Positions 44,964 through 53,920 of a stretch of DNA of 64,000 nucleotides are shown here, piece after piece. Under the pieces are notes generated by a model. The model saw nothing but the letters and a program-made list of their open reading frames with translations. It was not told the DNA's origin and ran no database searches. Source of the DNA: Candidatus Heimdallarchaeota archaeon. Lineage in GTDB: Archaea; Asgardarchaeota; Heimdallarchaeia; Heimdallarchaeales; Kariarchaeaceae. The stretch's first letter is position 1. Each line of letters opens with the position of its first letter. Location: positions 62,001-126,000 of the forward strand of contig JASBSB010000006.1 in the NCBI GenBank assembly GCA_030149205.1. Reading direction: 5' to 3'. The position numbers were made by a program, and so were the translations under genes.

Positions 44964-46706
44964 GTGTTAAATTACGAAGAAAGAATCCGACTTCTCCAAA
45001 CTCATGAGATGAAGAACCAGAGGGTCCTTTTTGACAGCTTTAAACTTTCAATAATTCTTGTGATCTTTCTAATTTTGTTTTTTGTGTATGGTACTTTTGT
45101 AAGTACACCCACACCCTATTATTTTGTTCTTCTTTCTTTATCAGCCGTAATTTTACTGTATGAATTTGCAATGTATAGAATGCAAAAATATCGAAATAGG
45201 TCATTCTCAAATATAAATTCAGTCAAGGTTTCATATTTTATAACTGGTTTACTGCTTGCAGCAATCCTCCCCGCTATCAAACCTTTCATTTCAATAATAA
45301 TTGTTTTTGAATATTCAAATTTCCAGTCTAATCCACTGAACATATTGATATACATGTTTTTAGAAGTCTTCGTTATAGCCTTGCTTGCGATCGTTACGAA
45401 TTTTATGTTAATCAAAATAGCCCTATTAAATGAAGAAACTAATAAGATTGAATATTTTGTGAATTCTCCTGCAGAAGTTTCATACTTGTCCTCAGTTCTA
45501 ACCGTTGGATTTATATCTGGAACTCTTGTGCTCTATTCTGGCTTAAACTATTATAACAAAAATCTACAATTAAATGGATTTTCCTTTAGCCTTGCAGGAA
45601 TAACAGCCTTTGATATAATTTTTTCATTTTATCTTTATTTTGGAATTTTCGCAGCATTAACGTCTCGGTTAATTTTTAAATTCAGTAATGGTATTTATTT
45701 AAAACAACCTAGCAGGAGTTCAGTTTTGAAGGCAATTGGTTATCTACTACTGATTTATCTATTCTTGGTTTTATTAGGACTGTTTGTCTTAAACTCTTAC
45801 TTCTCAAAGCTAGAACAAATAATATTCACAACCCAAGCTGTGAATTCAAACATATTGATAAACTCTCTTATTATACCTAATTTCCTTAGTTGGGGTATAA
45901 TAACAGTTTATATCATATCTCATCTTTCTATCCTTACACAACTGATATTTAGAGATAGGTATTGCAAGAGTTGCAATCGGATTTCCACTTCTAAATCTGA
46001 CTTCTGTGAAAATTGCCAGCCCTTGGAACAAAACAGTAAAAAATTAATAAATATTTCATTTTTCAAGCGAAAGATTCATGTACCGAACTGTCCTAGCTGT
46101 CAAAAAACCTGGAATAGCTTGTCAAGGAGATGTGATAAGTGCGGCTTTACTTTGTTAATAATATGTGATTTCTGCGGAAATACTATTAATCCTCTTTGGA
46201 AGACCTGTGCATATTGCAAATCTGACCTTATTCCTGTCCCAGAAGAGGTTCTAAGAGCTGAAAAGCTAAGGTATATCCCTCAGGCACTAACTGGAAGATT
46301 TCTAATATATATTATGCTGGGGATAGTTTTAACCACTAATTTATTGATCATAACTTATTATTATAATATTTTTGTCTTAGCTGTTTATCCTGAACTTCAA
46401 ACTTATTTTATTAGAGTCCTTGGACTTCCACTGATATATTCAGTATTCATTGCTATCAGTATTTTACCGGATTTACATTATGCAAGAGCTAAAGATGAAT
46501 TAGTATCAATAAACATGAAAATTTCTACAGAATACATCAAATTTATACTTTATTTTATTCTTATCTTGTTTTCATTCTACTTCGTCACACTGTTTTTGAA
46601 TAGAATTATAGTCTTTCTAATGTATGTAGTTGGTCTATCAGTTTGGACTTATTTCAAGGTTGATAAATTCCAAGCTGTGGTTCATGTAAATAAGGAGGAG
46701 ACATAA
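44964..46706 (+). CDS. Multi-spanning membrane protein with three zinc ribbons
   Basis: Unrecognised protein of 580 residues. The first 330 residues hold about eight membrane helices. A cytoplasmic block (about 332-425) contains three Cys4 zinc ribbons: Cys-Lys-Ser-Cys with Cys-Glu-Asn-Cys, Cys-Pro-Ser-Cys with Cys-Asp-Lys-Cys, and Cys-Asp-Phe-Cys with Cys-Ala-Tyr-Cys. Four more membrane helices follow. The GTG start has a TATA-like element about 25 bases upstream and opens a run of seven closely spaced same-strand genes that includes DUF4350, MoxR and DUF58 proteins. A scaffold or regulatory role in that membrane complex is possible but not shown. Confidence 0.65.
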   Translation: MLNYEERIRLLQTHEMKNQRVLFDSFKLSIILVIFLILFFVYGTFVSTPTPYYFVLLSLSAVILLYEFAMYRMQKYRNRSFSNINSVKVSYFITGLLLAAILPAIKPFISIIIVFEYSNFQSNPLNILIYMFLEVFVIALLAIVTNFMLIKIALLNEETNKIEYFVNSPAEVSYLSSVLTVGFISGTLVLYSGLNYYNKNLQLNGFSFSLAGITAFDIIFSFYLYFGIFAALTSRLIFKFSNGIYLKQPSRSSVLKAIGYLLLIYLFLVLLGLFVLNSYFSKLEQIIFTTQAVNSNILINSLIIPNFLSWGIITVYIISHLSILTQLIFRDRYCKSCNRISTSKSDFCENCQPLEQNSKKLINISFFKRKIHVPNCPSCQKTWNSLSRRCDKCGFTLLIICDFCGNTINPLWKTCAYCKSDLIPVPEEVLRAEKLRYIPQALTGRFLIYIMLGIVLTTNLLIITYYYNIFVLAVYPELQTYFIRVLGLPLIYSVFIAISILPDLHYARAKDELVSINMKISTEYIKFILYFILILFSFYFVTLFLNRIIVFLMYVVGLSVWTYFKVDKFQAVVHVNKEET

Positions 46707-46708
46707 TA

Positions 46709-47368
46709 ATGGATAAAGCAGATAATAAGTTAGCAAAAAAAATGGTGGGTCTAAAACAACCTAGATTTGCAACCTTACCTGGAAAACGAGTTCCATCACC
46801 AGTTAAATATCAATTGATAAGCAGAAAATCAAGAACCCAAAATTCAATTCAAGGTGATTTATTAACAATCATTGGTACTTTTTTAACGATAGTTTACACT
46901 CTGTTATTACATCCACCAAGGTTGTTCGATCAAGCATTAAACCCAGTCATTAATCTGGACATCTCAATTTATTTTATGCAACCAATTCTATCAACCTTAA
47001 TCACTGCTTTTCTAAGTATATTTTCCATTGGGTTCTTAATTTTTACCAGGGATATTTTGATAATCACCGTCTTGTGGTTCCTTTTGGGTATTGGAATTCA
47101 ACTCATTATACCCAGAAAGAGAACATCATCATTTAGTCTCTCCCTGTTACACTTAAAGTTAATTGCGCTCTCATTTTTCATTCTGATTGTTTTATTCTTA
47201 TTATTAATACCATTATCGTCATCAATCGTAGGAAATAGTTTTTCATCGTTTGGAGACCTAATTGCTGTTTCATTCCTATTTACGGTAATTTTTATACTTG
47301 AAATTCCTTTTGTATTTATAGGATCCGTAGGGATGATTCTTGGAGGATGGTTCGTAGTTGAAGAATAA
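46709..47368 (+). CDS. Membrane protein of unknown function
   Basis: Unrecognised protein of 219 residues. The N-terminal 50 residues are basic and probably cytoplasmic, followed by about five membrane helices. No motif is recognised. A strong AAGGAGGAG ribosome-binding site lies at the end of the zinc-ribbon gene, two bases of spacing separate the two frames, and the next gene overlaps by 11 bases, so it is part of the same operon. Confidence 0.6.
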   Translation: MDKADNKLAKKMVGLKQPRFATLPGKRVPSPVKYQLISRKSRTQNSIQGDLLTIIGTFLTIVYTLLLHPPRLFDQALNPVINLDISIYFMQPILSTLITAFLSIFSIGFLIFTRDILIITVLWFLLGIGIQLIIPRKRTSSFSLSLLHLKLIALSFFILIVLFLLLIPLSSSIVGNSFSSFGDLIAVSFLFTVIFILEIPFVFIGSVGMILGGWFVVEE

Positions 47369-48560
47369 GATAGTAGGTGTTCTTGCCTCATCCAGATCAT
47401 TAAAACCAAGCAGTATGGTGACTTATAGACGATTCATTGCTTTAATCCTAATTTTAATCCTCACCATTCTAATTTTACTTGCACAGGGGGCGTCTCAATA
47501 TTCTCCAATTGGCAAAACAGAAAATCCACCGATTATTGATAGTGGAAACCCAGGAAATGGGTTATCTGTTACTCCCCCTAATCTTCCATCCAATGGAGGT
47601 GGACTCCCAGGTGGTGGAAATCTTCCCTCTGGAATTAACCTACCAACATTTCCTGGAGGTAATCTCCCACCTGGTGCTGGATTACCGACTGGGGGTTTTG
47701 GAAACCCATCATTCTCTCTTCCCACCGGATTTACTCCACCAACCTTTCTACCCCCCCCAGGTATAAGTATTAACCCACCTACATTTAACCCTCCAACCTT
47801 TGGGAACCCCACAATTAATCCCCCCACACTTAACCCTCCAACTGCCCCAAATATTCCTAACAATCCAAATATTACTGGGATCCCCGATATAAATTTTGGA
47901 GGTAACCTTTTTGATTATAATAAACTTCCTAGAAAGGCTCAGGTTTTACCCGATATACAATTGAATTTAAATTTTGAAATTCCGTACATTGGATACAAAG
48001 TCAGCTTGTTGGGATTATTAATGGCTCTCGTTTTCATATCCGCAGTAGGTTTGTTGAACCAGTATACACAATTTCTGAATTCATTAAATTCTGAAAACTT
48101 CATAAAGAAAAGAAGACGAATGGATATCAAAACTCAGTCTGATGAAGAAGAAATAACAAATTCAGCAATTCCTATGACAGAAGAGATAGAACGTCAGAGG
48201 AGGTTATTAACCTTCAGAGACCATGTAATTGGCATCATTGATCAAACTGAACTTAGAATAAACAAGATCACACCCTCAGAAACAGTGATATTAGGATATT
48301 ATGATTTGGAGACCGCCTTCGAAAAATTCTCTACCTTAAGACGTGATGTTGGAGAAACTCCTTTAGAACATGCAACTAAATCATTTAAGGAAGGAGAAAT
48401 AAATAATGAAGCCTTAGAGACAATTGTCCAGCTGTTTTACGATGCAAAATATGGCGAGTATAAAAAGAACATAGAAGATGTAAAGATGTTCATAAACGAG
48501 CTTTATGAGCTGGTTCCTGATAAGCCAGAAGTTGAGGTTATTGAGAATGAAGGTCAATAA
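47358..48560 (+). CDS. Membrane protein with Pro/Gly-rich linker and DUF4129-like C-terminal domain
   Basis: Protein of 400 residues. A first membrane helix (about 22-40) is followed by a low-complexity segment (about 50-185) of Pro, Gly, Asn and Thr, then a second helix (about 215-235). The cytoplasmic tail resembles DUF4129: a helix pair, then Glu-Thr-Pro-Leu-Glu-His-Ala-Thr and Ala-Leu-Glu-Thr-Ile-Val-Gln-Leu-Phe-Tyr-Asp-Ala-Lys-Tyr, as found next to MoxR and DUF58 genes elsewhere. The extracytoplasmic linker could span a surface layer. The frame opens with TTG at 47358 after a GGAGGA motif; an ATG at 47415 is an alternative. It continues the operon. Confidence 0.65.
   Translation: MKNKIVGVLASSRSLKPSSMVTYRRFIALILILILTILILLAQGASQYSPIGKTENPPIIDSGNPGNGLSVTPPNLPSNGGGLPGGGNLPSGINLPTFPGGNLPPGAGLPTGGFGNPSFSLPTGFTPPTFLPPPGISINPPTFNPPTFGNPTINPPTLNPPTAPNIPNNPNITGIPDINFGGNLFDYNKLPRKAQVLPDIQLNLNFEIPYIGYKVSLLGLLMALVFISAVGLLNQYTQFLNSLNSENFIKKRRRMDIKTQSDEEEITNSAIPMTEEIERQRRLLTFRDHVIGIIDQTELRINKITPSETVILGYYDLETAFEKFSTLRRDVGETPLEHATKSFKEGEINNEALETIVQLFYDAKYGEYKKNIEDVKMFINELYELVPDKPEVEVIENEGQ
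47530..47905 (+). repeat. Pro/Gly/Asn-rich low-complexity coding repeat
   Basis: Irregular short repeats such as Pro-Pro-Thr-Phe-Asn, Pro-Pro-Thr-Leu-Asn and Gly-Gly-Asn-Leu-Pro make up an extended linker between two membrane helices of the DUF4129-like protein. The opposite strand also has an open frame here, caused by the composition and not a gene. Confidence 0.7.
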
Positions 48561-49833
48561 AAGGATAATACTTTTCATTATTCCCATAATTTTGTTCCTA
48601 AGTCTTTTGGTATTTAGAAGCCATATTGCATACATCCCACAAAGATCCATTTTAGACAAGGGTGAATATGGTCTGTCTGAATATTCTAAAGGAGTCAGCG
48701 AATGGTTAAAGTCACCAGTCCAAAGATCTGTAATTTCATCCTTTTCAGCGACACAAAAAGCTATAAATCAAACTATCGTAATTGATGGAGGAAACAGGCA
48801 ATTTACGCCAAGTGAGGTAAGAAGCTACGTTGAATTTGTAGAAAAGGGTGGAGGTCTCATCGTTTTTGAGGATTTTGGCCCAGCGAGAGCGATAGTAAAC
48901 GCATTTGGGATAAGTTACCTACCAGGCGTAATACGAGAAACCAATCCTGCACTTTATACAAATTCTCCAGATAAACCAATCATATTTGAGCAAGTTTTTT
49001 CAAGAATACTTAAGGGATACTCAATTAACCCTCTTCAGTTAAATAGGGCAAACGCTGTAATAGATTTAGAGGGGTTTTCAAGAGGAACAACCTTTCCCAT
49101 CCTACTGTCCAACTCATCCACAACTTACCTAGATATAAATGACGACAACAAGATTCAAAGTAGTGAACCTGTGGGTCGCCCCTTACCTCTTGGTTTATTG
49201 AAGATTGTCAAGAAAGGTTTTTTTGTAGTTATAGCAGATTCCACATTCCCTCTTAATTTCAATTGGAACCGAAAGATCAGCATTTCTAACCAATCATTTA
49301 TTCCTGGAAACGGTGCCTATAGTTTGGTTTTGACTGCATACATGATGGCTTTAACACATTCAAAACTATTGATTTTTGATGAATCACATCTCTCAATTGA
49401 CCCAACCAGTTTTACTGGGTTCACAAGTTGGATAGTAGGTGCATTGATTGGAATAATATACTCACCAGAGTTGATATTTCTTATTTCGTTACTGGTAATC
49501 ATCATTATTACAAATCAAATTCGTTTTATTTTTAAGAAGAAAACCCAAGAACCTTCATCTCGAGTCAGTTTCATTTCTAAACCGACCAGAAGTGAAAAGA
49601 CGTTATCAGAAGTTTTCCTTCTGGAAAAGGTAATGAAGGTTGGAATCCTTCCAACCGTATGCATTTATTTTTATGAGCAGATAAAATCTATAGAAGGAAA
49701 TGCAGAAATAGATAGAAGGATCTTTGAAGAGCTGAATAAATCAATTTATGATCTTGAAACAGAGAAGGAGTTTTGGCAGTTAAATGAGCTTTTGAGAAAT
49801 TATGTTTCAGAGAATAAAAAAAAGTGGGTATAA
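48547..49833 (+). CDS. DUF4350-type membrane protein
   Basis: Protein of about 428 residues, with an N-terminal membrane helix, an extracytoplasmic domain and a C-terminal membrane helix (about 300-325) followed by a cytoplasmic helical tail. The external part has the DUF4350 layout: Gly-Leu-Ser-Glu-Tyr-Ser-Lys-Gly at the start, a Tyr-Val-Glu-Phe-Val-Glu-Lys-Gly-Gly-Gly-Leu-Ile-Val strand and a late Glu-Ser-His motif. Such proteins are regular partners of MoxR and DUF58, but their biochemical role is not known. The ATG at 48547 follows a GAGGT motif and is preferred to one at 48505. It overlaps the previous gene by 14 bases and the MoxR gene by 32. Confidence 0.7.
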   Translation: MKVNKRIILFIIPIILFLSLLVFRSHIAYIPQRSILDKGEYGLSEYSKGVSEWLKSPVQRSVISSFSATQKAINQTIVIDGGNRQFTPSEVRSYVEFVEKGGGLIVFEDFGPARAIVNAFGISYLPGVIRETNPALYTNSPDKPIIFEQVFSRILKGYSINPLQLNRANAVIDLEGFSRGTTFPILLSNSSTTYLDINDDNKIQSSEPVGRPLPLGLLKIVKKGFFVVIADSTFPLNFNWNRKISISNQSFIPGNGAYSLVLTAYMMALTHSKLLIFDESHLSIDPTSFTGFTSWIVGALIGIIYSPELIFLISLLVIIIITNQIRFIFKKKTQEPSSRVSFISKPTRSEKTLSEVFLLEKVMKVGILPTVCIYFYEQIKSIEGNAEIDRRIFEELNKSIYDLETEKEFWQLNELLRNYVSENKKKWV

Positions 49834-50845
49834 GATAAATAAATTTCAAATTATTGAGGAGATAGGAAAAATACTAATAAGTGCCTATTTAAGAAATTCA
49901 AATGTGTTAAGTCCTGTCAAAATCAAAGAAATAACTGATAACATTTTATCTGAAAGCAGTAAGAGATTAGTTGGGTATGAATTTTATTTGAAAAAAATTT
50001 TAATTTCTCTATGGGCAGACGGGCATGTCTTACTTGAAGGAAATCCTGGATTGGCCAAAACTTTAGCTGCATCAACTTTAGCGAAGATTCTGGGGGTACA
50101 TTTCAGTAGAGTACAGTTTACACCAGATTTAATGCCTTCAGACATAACGGGAGTAAATGTATTTAATCAAAAGACCAAAGAATTTGAATTTATTGAAGGT
50201 CCTGTATTTACCAATCTGTTACTTTGTGATGAGATCAATAGGTCACCTCCCAAAACACAAGCTGCTCTTTTGGAGTCAATGCAGGAGAGACAGGTCTCAG
50301 TTGAAGGAGAAGCGCGACTACTTCCAAAGCCTTTTTTAGTTTTGGCAACTCAAAACCCCCTTGAGAATGCAGGGGTCTACCCCCTCCCAGAGGCCCAACA
50401 GGACAGATTCTTGATGAGACTACTAATAAATCTCCCAACCAAAGAAAATGAGAAAAAGATGTTGGTAATGAAAAGCAAGGATCTTAATCCTGATGTAGAT
50501 ATTTTATATACCAGCCAAACTATTTTGGATATACAAAATTCAATTCCAGCTATAAAGATATCAGAAAAAGTAATGGACTACATCTTAAACATAGTTACCT
50601 CCACACGAGAGAATGTAAATTTAGAACTCGGGGCTTCTCCTCGAGCAAGCATAGCATTAATGCAATTAGGAAAAGCTTATGCTGCAATCAATGGTAGAGA
50701 CTATGTAACACCAGATGATATCAAAGTTATTGCATTTGATGTCTTAAATCACAGGGTCGTTCTTTCAAATGAGGCAGAACTTGACAGAATTGATTTGAGA
50801 GACGTGATATTTGAGATTATAAAAAATTCAGAGGTCGAGATTTAA
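49802..50845 (+). CDS. MoxR family AAA+ ATPase
   Basis: Cytoplasmic ATP-driven chaperone or remodelling factor of 347 residues. Walker A Gly-Asn-Pro-Gly-Leu-Ala-Lys-Thr is at residues 80-87. Walker B Leu-Leu-Cys-Asp-Glu-Ile-Asn-Arg, the Pro-Pro-Lys-Thr-Gln-Ala-Ala-Leu-Leu-Glu motif and Ala-Thr-Gln-Asn-Pro (sensor 1) are all typical of MoxR, as is Pro-Glu-Ala-Gln-Gln-Asp-Arg-Phe. The C-terminal lid has Gly-Ala-Ser-Pro-Arg-Ala (sensor 2). MoxR proteins usually act with VWA or DUF58 partners, and one follows four bases downstream. The start overlaps the DUF4350 gene. Confidence 0.92.
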   Translation: MFQRIKKSGYKINKFQIIEEIGKILISAYLRNSNVLSPVKIKEITDNILSESSKRLVGYEFYLKKILISLWADGHVLLEGNPGLAKTLAASTLAKILGVHFSRVQFTPDLMPSDITGVNVFNQKTKEFEFIEGPVFTNLLLCDEINRSPPKTQAALLESMQERQVSVEGEARLLPKPFLVLATQNPLENAGVYPLPEAQQDRFLMRLLINLPTKENEKKMLVMKSKDLNPDVDILYTSQTILDIQNSIPAIKISEKVMDYILNIVTSTRENVNLELGASPRASIALMQLGKAYAAINGRDYVTPDDIKVIAFDVLNHRVVLSNEAELDRIDLRDVIFEIIKNSEVEI

Positions 50846-50849
50846 TCCT

Positions 50850-52211
50850 ATGCGTGTCGAATTTACAAAAAATGGGTTAAACATTACCATTTTTTCGATT
50901 ATCATTTTGATTTTAGCTGTGAGTCTACAGTCGTTCATCTTTCTCATCTTGGGCCTGTCTTTAGCCACATATCTCTTAACAGTTTCCTTGTTTGTTGCTT
51001 CTCAAGAAAAACCTCAACTTGACCTTCAATTTTCACCCCGCCACTTTCAAGTGTATAGGTACGAGGTTGAGTTAATTAATATCAAGGTGTATAATAGGTC
51101 TAATTCAGAGGTTCCATTTATAACCCTAGAAGTCGGACATTCTGTCAATTTAAAACTAGTTGGAGCTCCATCAGTGATTAGCTTTGGGTTAAAAGCTGGT
51201 GAAGAACTAGAGTTAAATCTGCCCATCTTACCTACTGAAAGGGGAAAACACCAATTTGGCCCCTTAAGGCTATCGATCTCTGATTACCTTGGCATATTTA
51301 AAACCAAAATTTCAGAATATGATCCTATTACCCTAAGAATTTTCCCGGCAAGAGTTACGAGAAGAGTAAACCCACTTAGAGCAAAGCAGGTGTTTTCCCA
51401 GCTTATCGGTGTCTATGCCCAAAGAAGGAAAGGGATCAGTAACAAATTTCAGAGCCTAAGAGAATATGTGCGTGGAGACCCTTCAAAAATTATCTCGTGG
51501 GCAGCTACAGCAAAATTAAACAAACTCATCTCAAAAGAATTTGAAGATGAGAGGGAATTAGAGGTTGTAATTGCACTTCAAGGAGGTGCTTCAATGAAAG
51601 GTAAGCTATTTGATTTCGCTCTTGGGAGTGTAACAGATATCTATGAACCCATTCTAAGGGAAGGTCACAGTGTTGGATTTTTATACTTTGATAAGGTTGT
51701 AAAAAATTATTTCGAGCCAAGTTTGAACAAACGGCAGTTAATGCAAATTTGGGGTGAAATCTATGATCTTGAAGTCAATGATGATTACGCAAATTATTCT
51801 CAACTTCAACAGTTCATATTAAGAAAGAAAATTACGAACAAGTTGATAATTATTATTGGGAACAATAGCTCTCCATTGATTGAAATTCGAGATTCTCTTA
51901 AAAAAATGATACTTCAGAAGAATTCGGTTTTATTTATTGATTTATGGAATTATGGGTTCTCCTACAAAGAACCTATAGCTGACCTGGCAAAATTCTATGC
52001 TGGTAGTGACTATGAGAGTTTTGTTTCTAATATTCTGGATCCCGCTTTGGATTTTGAAGAAATATTTGAATCCGCAAAGTTCAAGGCTGAGCTAAGAAAA
52101 CTTAATGTAGGATATGCTTTTGTGTCAGGACCGAAAGACACTGTTGTGGACGCAATAGAAAGGGCAATTAGAACCCTTTCAAGAACAGGACATCAATTAG
52201 TGAGGGTATAA
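50850..52211 (+). CDS. DUF58 domain protein
   Basis: Protein of 453 residues with two adjacent membrane helices at the N-terminus and a large cytoplasmic part. The DUF58 signature is visible at about residues 208-235: Leu-Arg-Glu-Tyr-Val-Arg-Gly-Asp-Pro-Ser-Lys and Trp-Ala-Ala-Thr-Ala-Lys. A VWA-like domain follows, but where relatives carry Leu-Asp-x-Ser-x-Ser for metal binding, this protein has Ala-Leu-Gln-Gly-Gly-Ala-Ser, so the Asp is missing. It probably forms a complex with the MoxR ATPase upstream. The next gene starts three bases after it. Confidence 0.85.
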   Translation: MRVEFTKNGLNITIFSIIILILAVSLQSFIFLILGLSLATYLLTVSLFVASQEKPQLDLQFSPRHFQVYRYEVELINIKVYNRSNSEVPFITLEVGHSVNLKLVGAPSVISFGLKAGEELELNLPILPTERGKHQFGPLRLSISDYLGIFKTKISEYDPITLRIFPARVTRRVNPLRAKQVFSQLIGVYAQRRKGISNKFQSLREYVRGDPSKIISWAATAKLNKLISKEFEDERELEVVIALQGGASMKGKLFDFALGSVTDIYEPILREGHSVGFLYFDKVVKNYFEPSLNKRQLMQIWGEIYDLEVNDDYANYSQLQQFILRKKITNKLIIIIGNNSSPLIEIRDSLKKMILQKNSVLFIDLWNYGFSYKEPIADLAKFYAGSDYESFVSNILDPALDFEEIFESAKFKAELRKLNVGYAFVSGPKDTVVDAIERAIRTLSRTGHQLVRV

Positions 52212-52213
52212 AC

Positions 52214-52984
52214 ATGGATGACTATCAATTATATTATGAAAGTGGATATGATTATACCAACCCATGGGAGGAACAATCAACAATTCTAATAAAAAGAATT
52301 TTTGTTCTTCTCCTCTTTGTCGGTATAACCCTCACTTTTACATATGGGTCACGCCAATTCCTATCATTAGCAATCTTATTAGTATTGGTCATCATACACC
52401 AAATATCAGGTTTCAGAATTATTCAATCTAAATCAACAATTTACATTCTTATTTTGATTTTATTTCTATCAGGGGCAGAACAATACTTTGCTGGAAAACT
52501 AATAGATTTATCTGGTTCAATAATTTCTACTCTTAATTTTTATTTTTCTGCATTGTTGTTGATTTGGGTTTTTTTAATATTCTTCCAAATTGGGTTGGTT
52601 TATAACAACCAACCTTTCAAATTTGAGAAAAACACTGTTTTTCCAAAAACTGTGGAAAAGCAGGAAGCATTATTGAATTTCTTAGAGAGGATGAAAGCAA
52701 CAGGGTATAGTGTTGATTTTACTTCTTTAGAATCCAATGTGAATAACTACAGGAACTTTTTTCTTAAACTCATTGGAGCCATTGTAATAGTAATATTAAT
52801 TCTCCTAGGTTTAAATGAATTAACATGGTTTTTTTATAACTTTCAAAGATCCCCAGTTTCACTAAGAGAACAGTACGACATCCCACTTTTAACCTTCTTT
52901 GGGACAATAATGATCGTCCTGGTGATTATCGTGGTTAGTTGGTCCACTGAGGATAAAAGTAAACTAAAAGAAAATAATCAATAG
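52214..52984 (+). CDS. Membrane protein ending the MoxR-DUF58 operon
   Basis: Unrecognised protein of 256 residues with about six membrane helices and a hydrophilic loop near residues 140-180. It starts two bases after the DUF58 gene ends, and the following phosphoesterase gene has its own promoter, so this is the likely last gene of the operon. No motif points to a function. Confidence 0.6.
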   Translation: MDDYQLYYESGYDYTNPWEEQSTILIKRIFVLLLFVGITLTFTYGSRQFLSLAILLVLVIIHQISGFRIIQSKSTIYILILILFLSGAEQYFAGKLIDLSGSIISTLNFYFSALLLIWVFLIFFQIGLVYNNQPFKFEKNTVFPKTVEKQEALLNFLERMKATGYSVDFTSLESNVNNYRNFFLKLIGAIVIVILILLGLNELTWFFYNFQRSPVSLREQYDIPLLTFFGTIMIVLVIIVVSWSTEDKSKLKENNQ

Positions 52985-53033
52985 CCACGTTATAATGAAG
53001 CAGGTTAATAAAGCTTGATTAGATACAGTAATT

Positions 53034-53789
53034 GTGGAAGAAGAATCTCTTTTTGATGCAAAGGTTATCGAGAGAGATGTCGACAAAATCGCCTTAATAG
53101 CGGACATCCATTCCAACCTGCCAGCCTTAAAAGCAGTCATGAATGATATGAAGAGTAAGGAATTTGATGCTATTTATAATCTAGGAGACCTTGTAGGATA
53201 TTACTCTCAACCTCTTGAAGTATTGGATGAAATAGTTGATAAACTTGATGTAAGTGTAATGGGTAATCATGATTGGGCATCCATTGATCTAAACAACCCC
53301 TTGTTCAAAATCGCTAGACCTGCAGCACAGGAGAGCTTAGTATTTACAAATAAGCTCTTGAGAGAAAAAGACAAAAAATTCATTAAAACCCTACCCTTAA
53401 AATGTATTGTTGAAACTCCACATGGTTCTCTAACACTTGTTCACGGTCATCCTGTGACAATATTTGATTACATCTATGGAACAACTAAACGACTTTTCGA
53501 CAAATCTATTCAAAGCGCATTAAATGCAGTTAAGACAGACTATTTATTTGTGGGTCATTCCCATATCCAAGGTGATTTTGTTGGAAGTAAGGGTAAGATA
53601 TTTGTCAATCCTGGATCTATTGGACAGCCACGTGATAATGATTTTCGATCTGCGTATGCAATTGTTGATCTTAAAAACAAAACCCATGAGTTAATCAGAG
53701 TCTCATACGATATAGAATCAGTGATTAAAAGTGTGCATAAATGTCACCTTCCTAGCGAGTTAGGATCACGTTTAAAATTTGGAATTTAG
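53034..53789 (+). CDS. Metallophosphoesterase (YfcE/MJ0936-like)
   Basis: Calcineurin-type phosphoesterase of 251 residues. The five metal-binding motifs are present: Asp-x-His in Ala-Asp-Ile-His-Ser-Asn, Gly-Asp in Leu-Gly-Asp-Leu-Val-Gly-Tyr, Gly-Asn-His-Asp, His in Val-His-Gly-His-Pro, and Gly-His-Ser-His. The closing Val-Asn-Pro-Gly-Ser-Ile-Gly-Gln-Pro-Arg is typical of the YfcE branch, which includes phosphodiesterases active on cyclic or model substrates. The physiological substrate is unknown. GTG start; the AT-rich TTAATAAAG at 53004-53013 is placed for a leaderless mRNA. Confidence 0.88.
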   Translation: MEEESLFDAKVIERDVDKIALIADIHSNLPALKAVMNDMKSKEFDAIYNLGDLVGYYSQPLEVLDEIVDKLDVSVMGNHDWASIDLNNPLFKIARPAAQESLVFTNKLLREKDKKFIKTLPLKCIVETPHGSLTLVHGHPVTIFDYIYGTTKRLFDKSIQSALNAVKTDYLFVGHSHIQGDFVGSKGKIFVNPGSIGQPRDNDFRSAYAIVDLKNKTHELIRVSYDIESVIKSVHKCHLPSELGSRLKFGI

Positions 53790-53920
53790 AGTACGAATTT
53801 AGGAACTGATACTATATTCTCCTATATTTTTTTCTGGGTTTAAGTAATTTTATAATTTGAGAAAGGTAAGACTTATATTGCGATAATTTGATTAGCTATT
53901 GAGAATCCACATTCGAAGAA

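Noticed and set aside
47495-47863. Open frame opposite the Pro-rich segment, rich in Gly and Pro
   Set aside because: It is the mirror of a low-complexity coding repeat and has no start signals.
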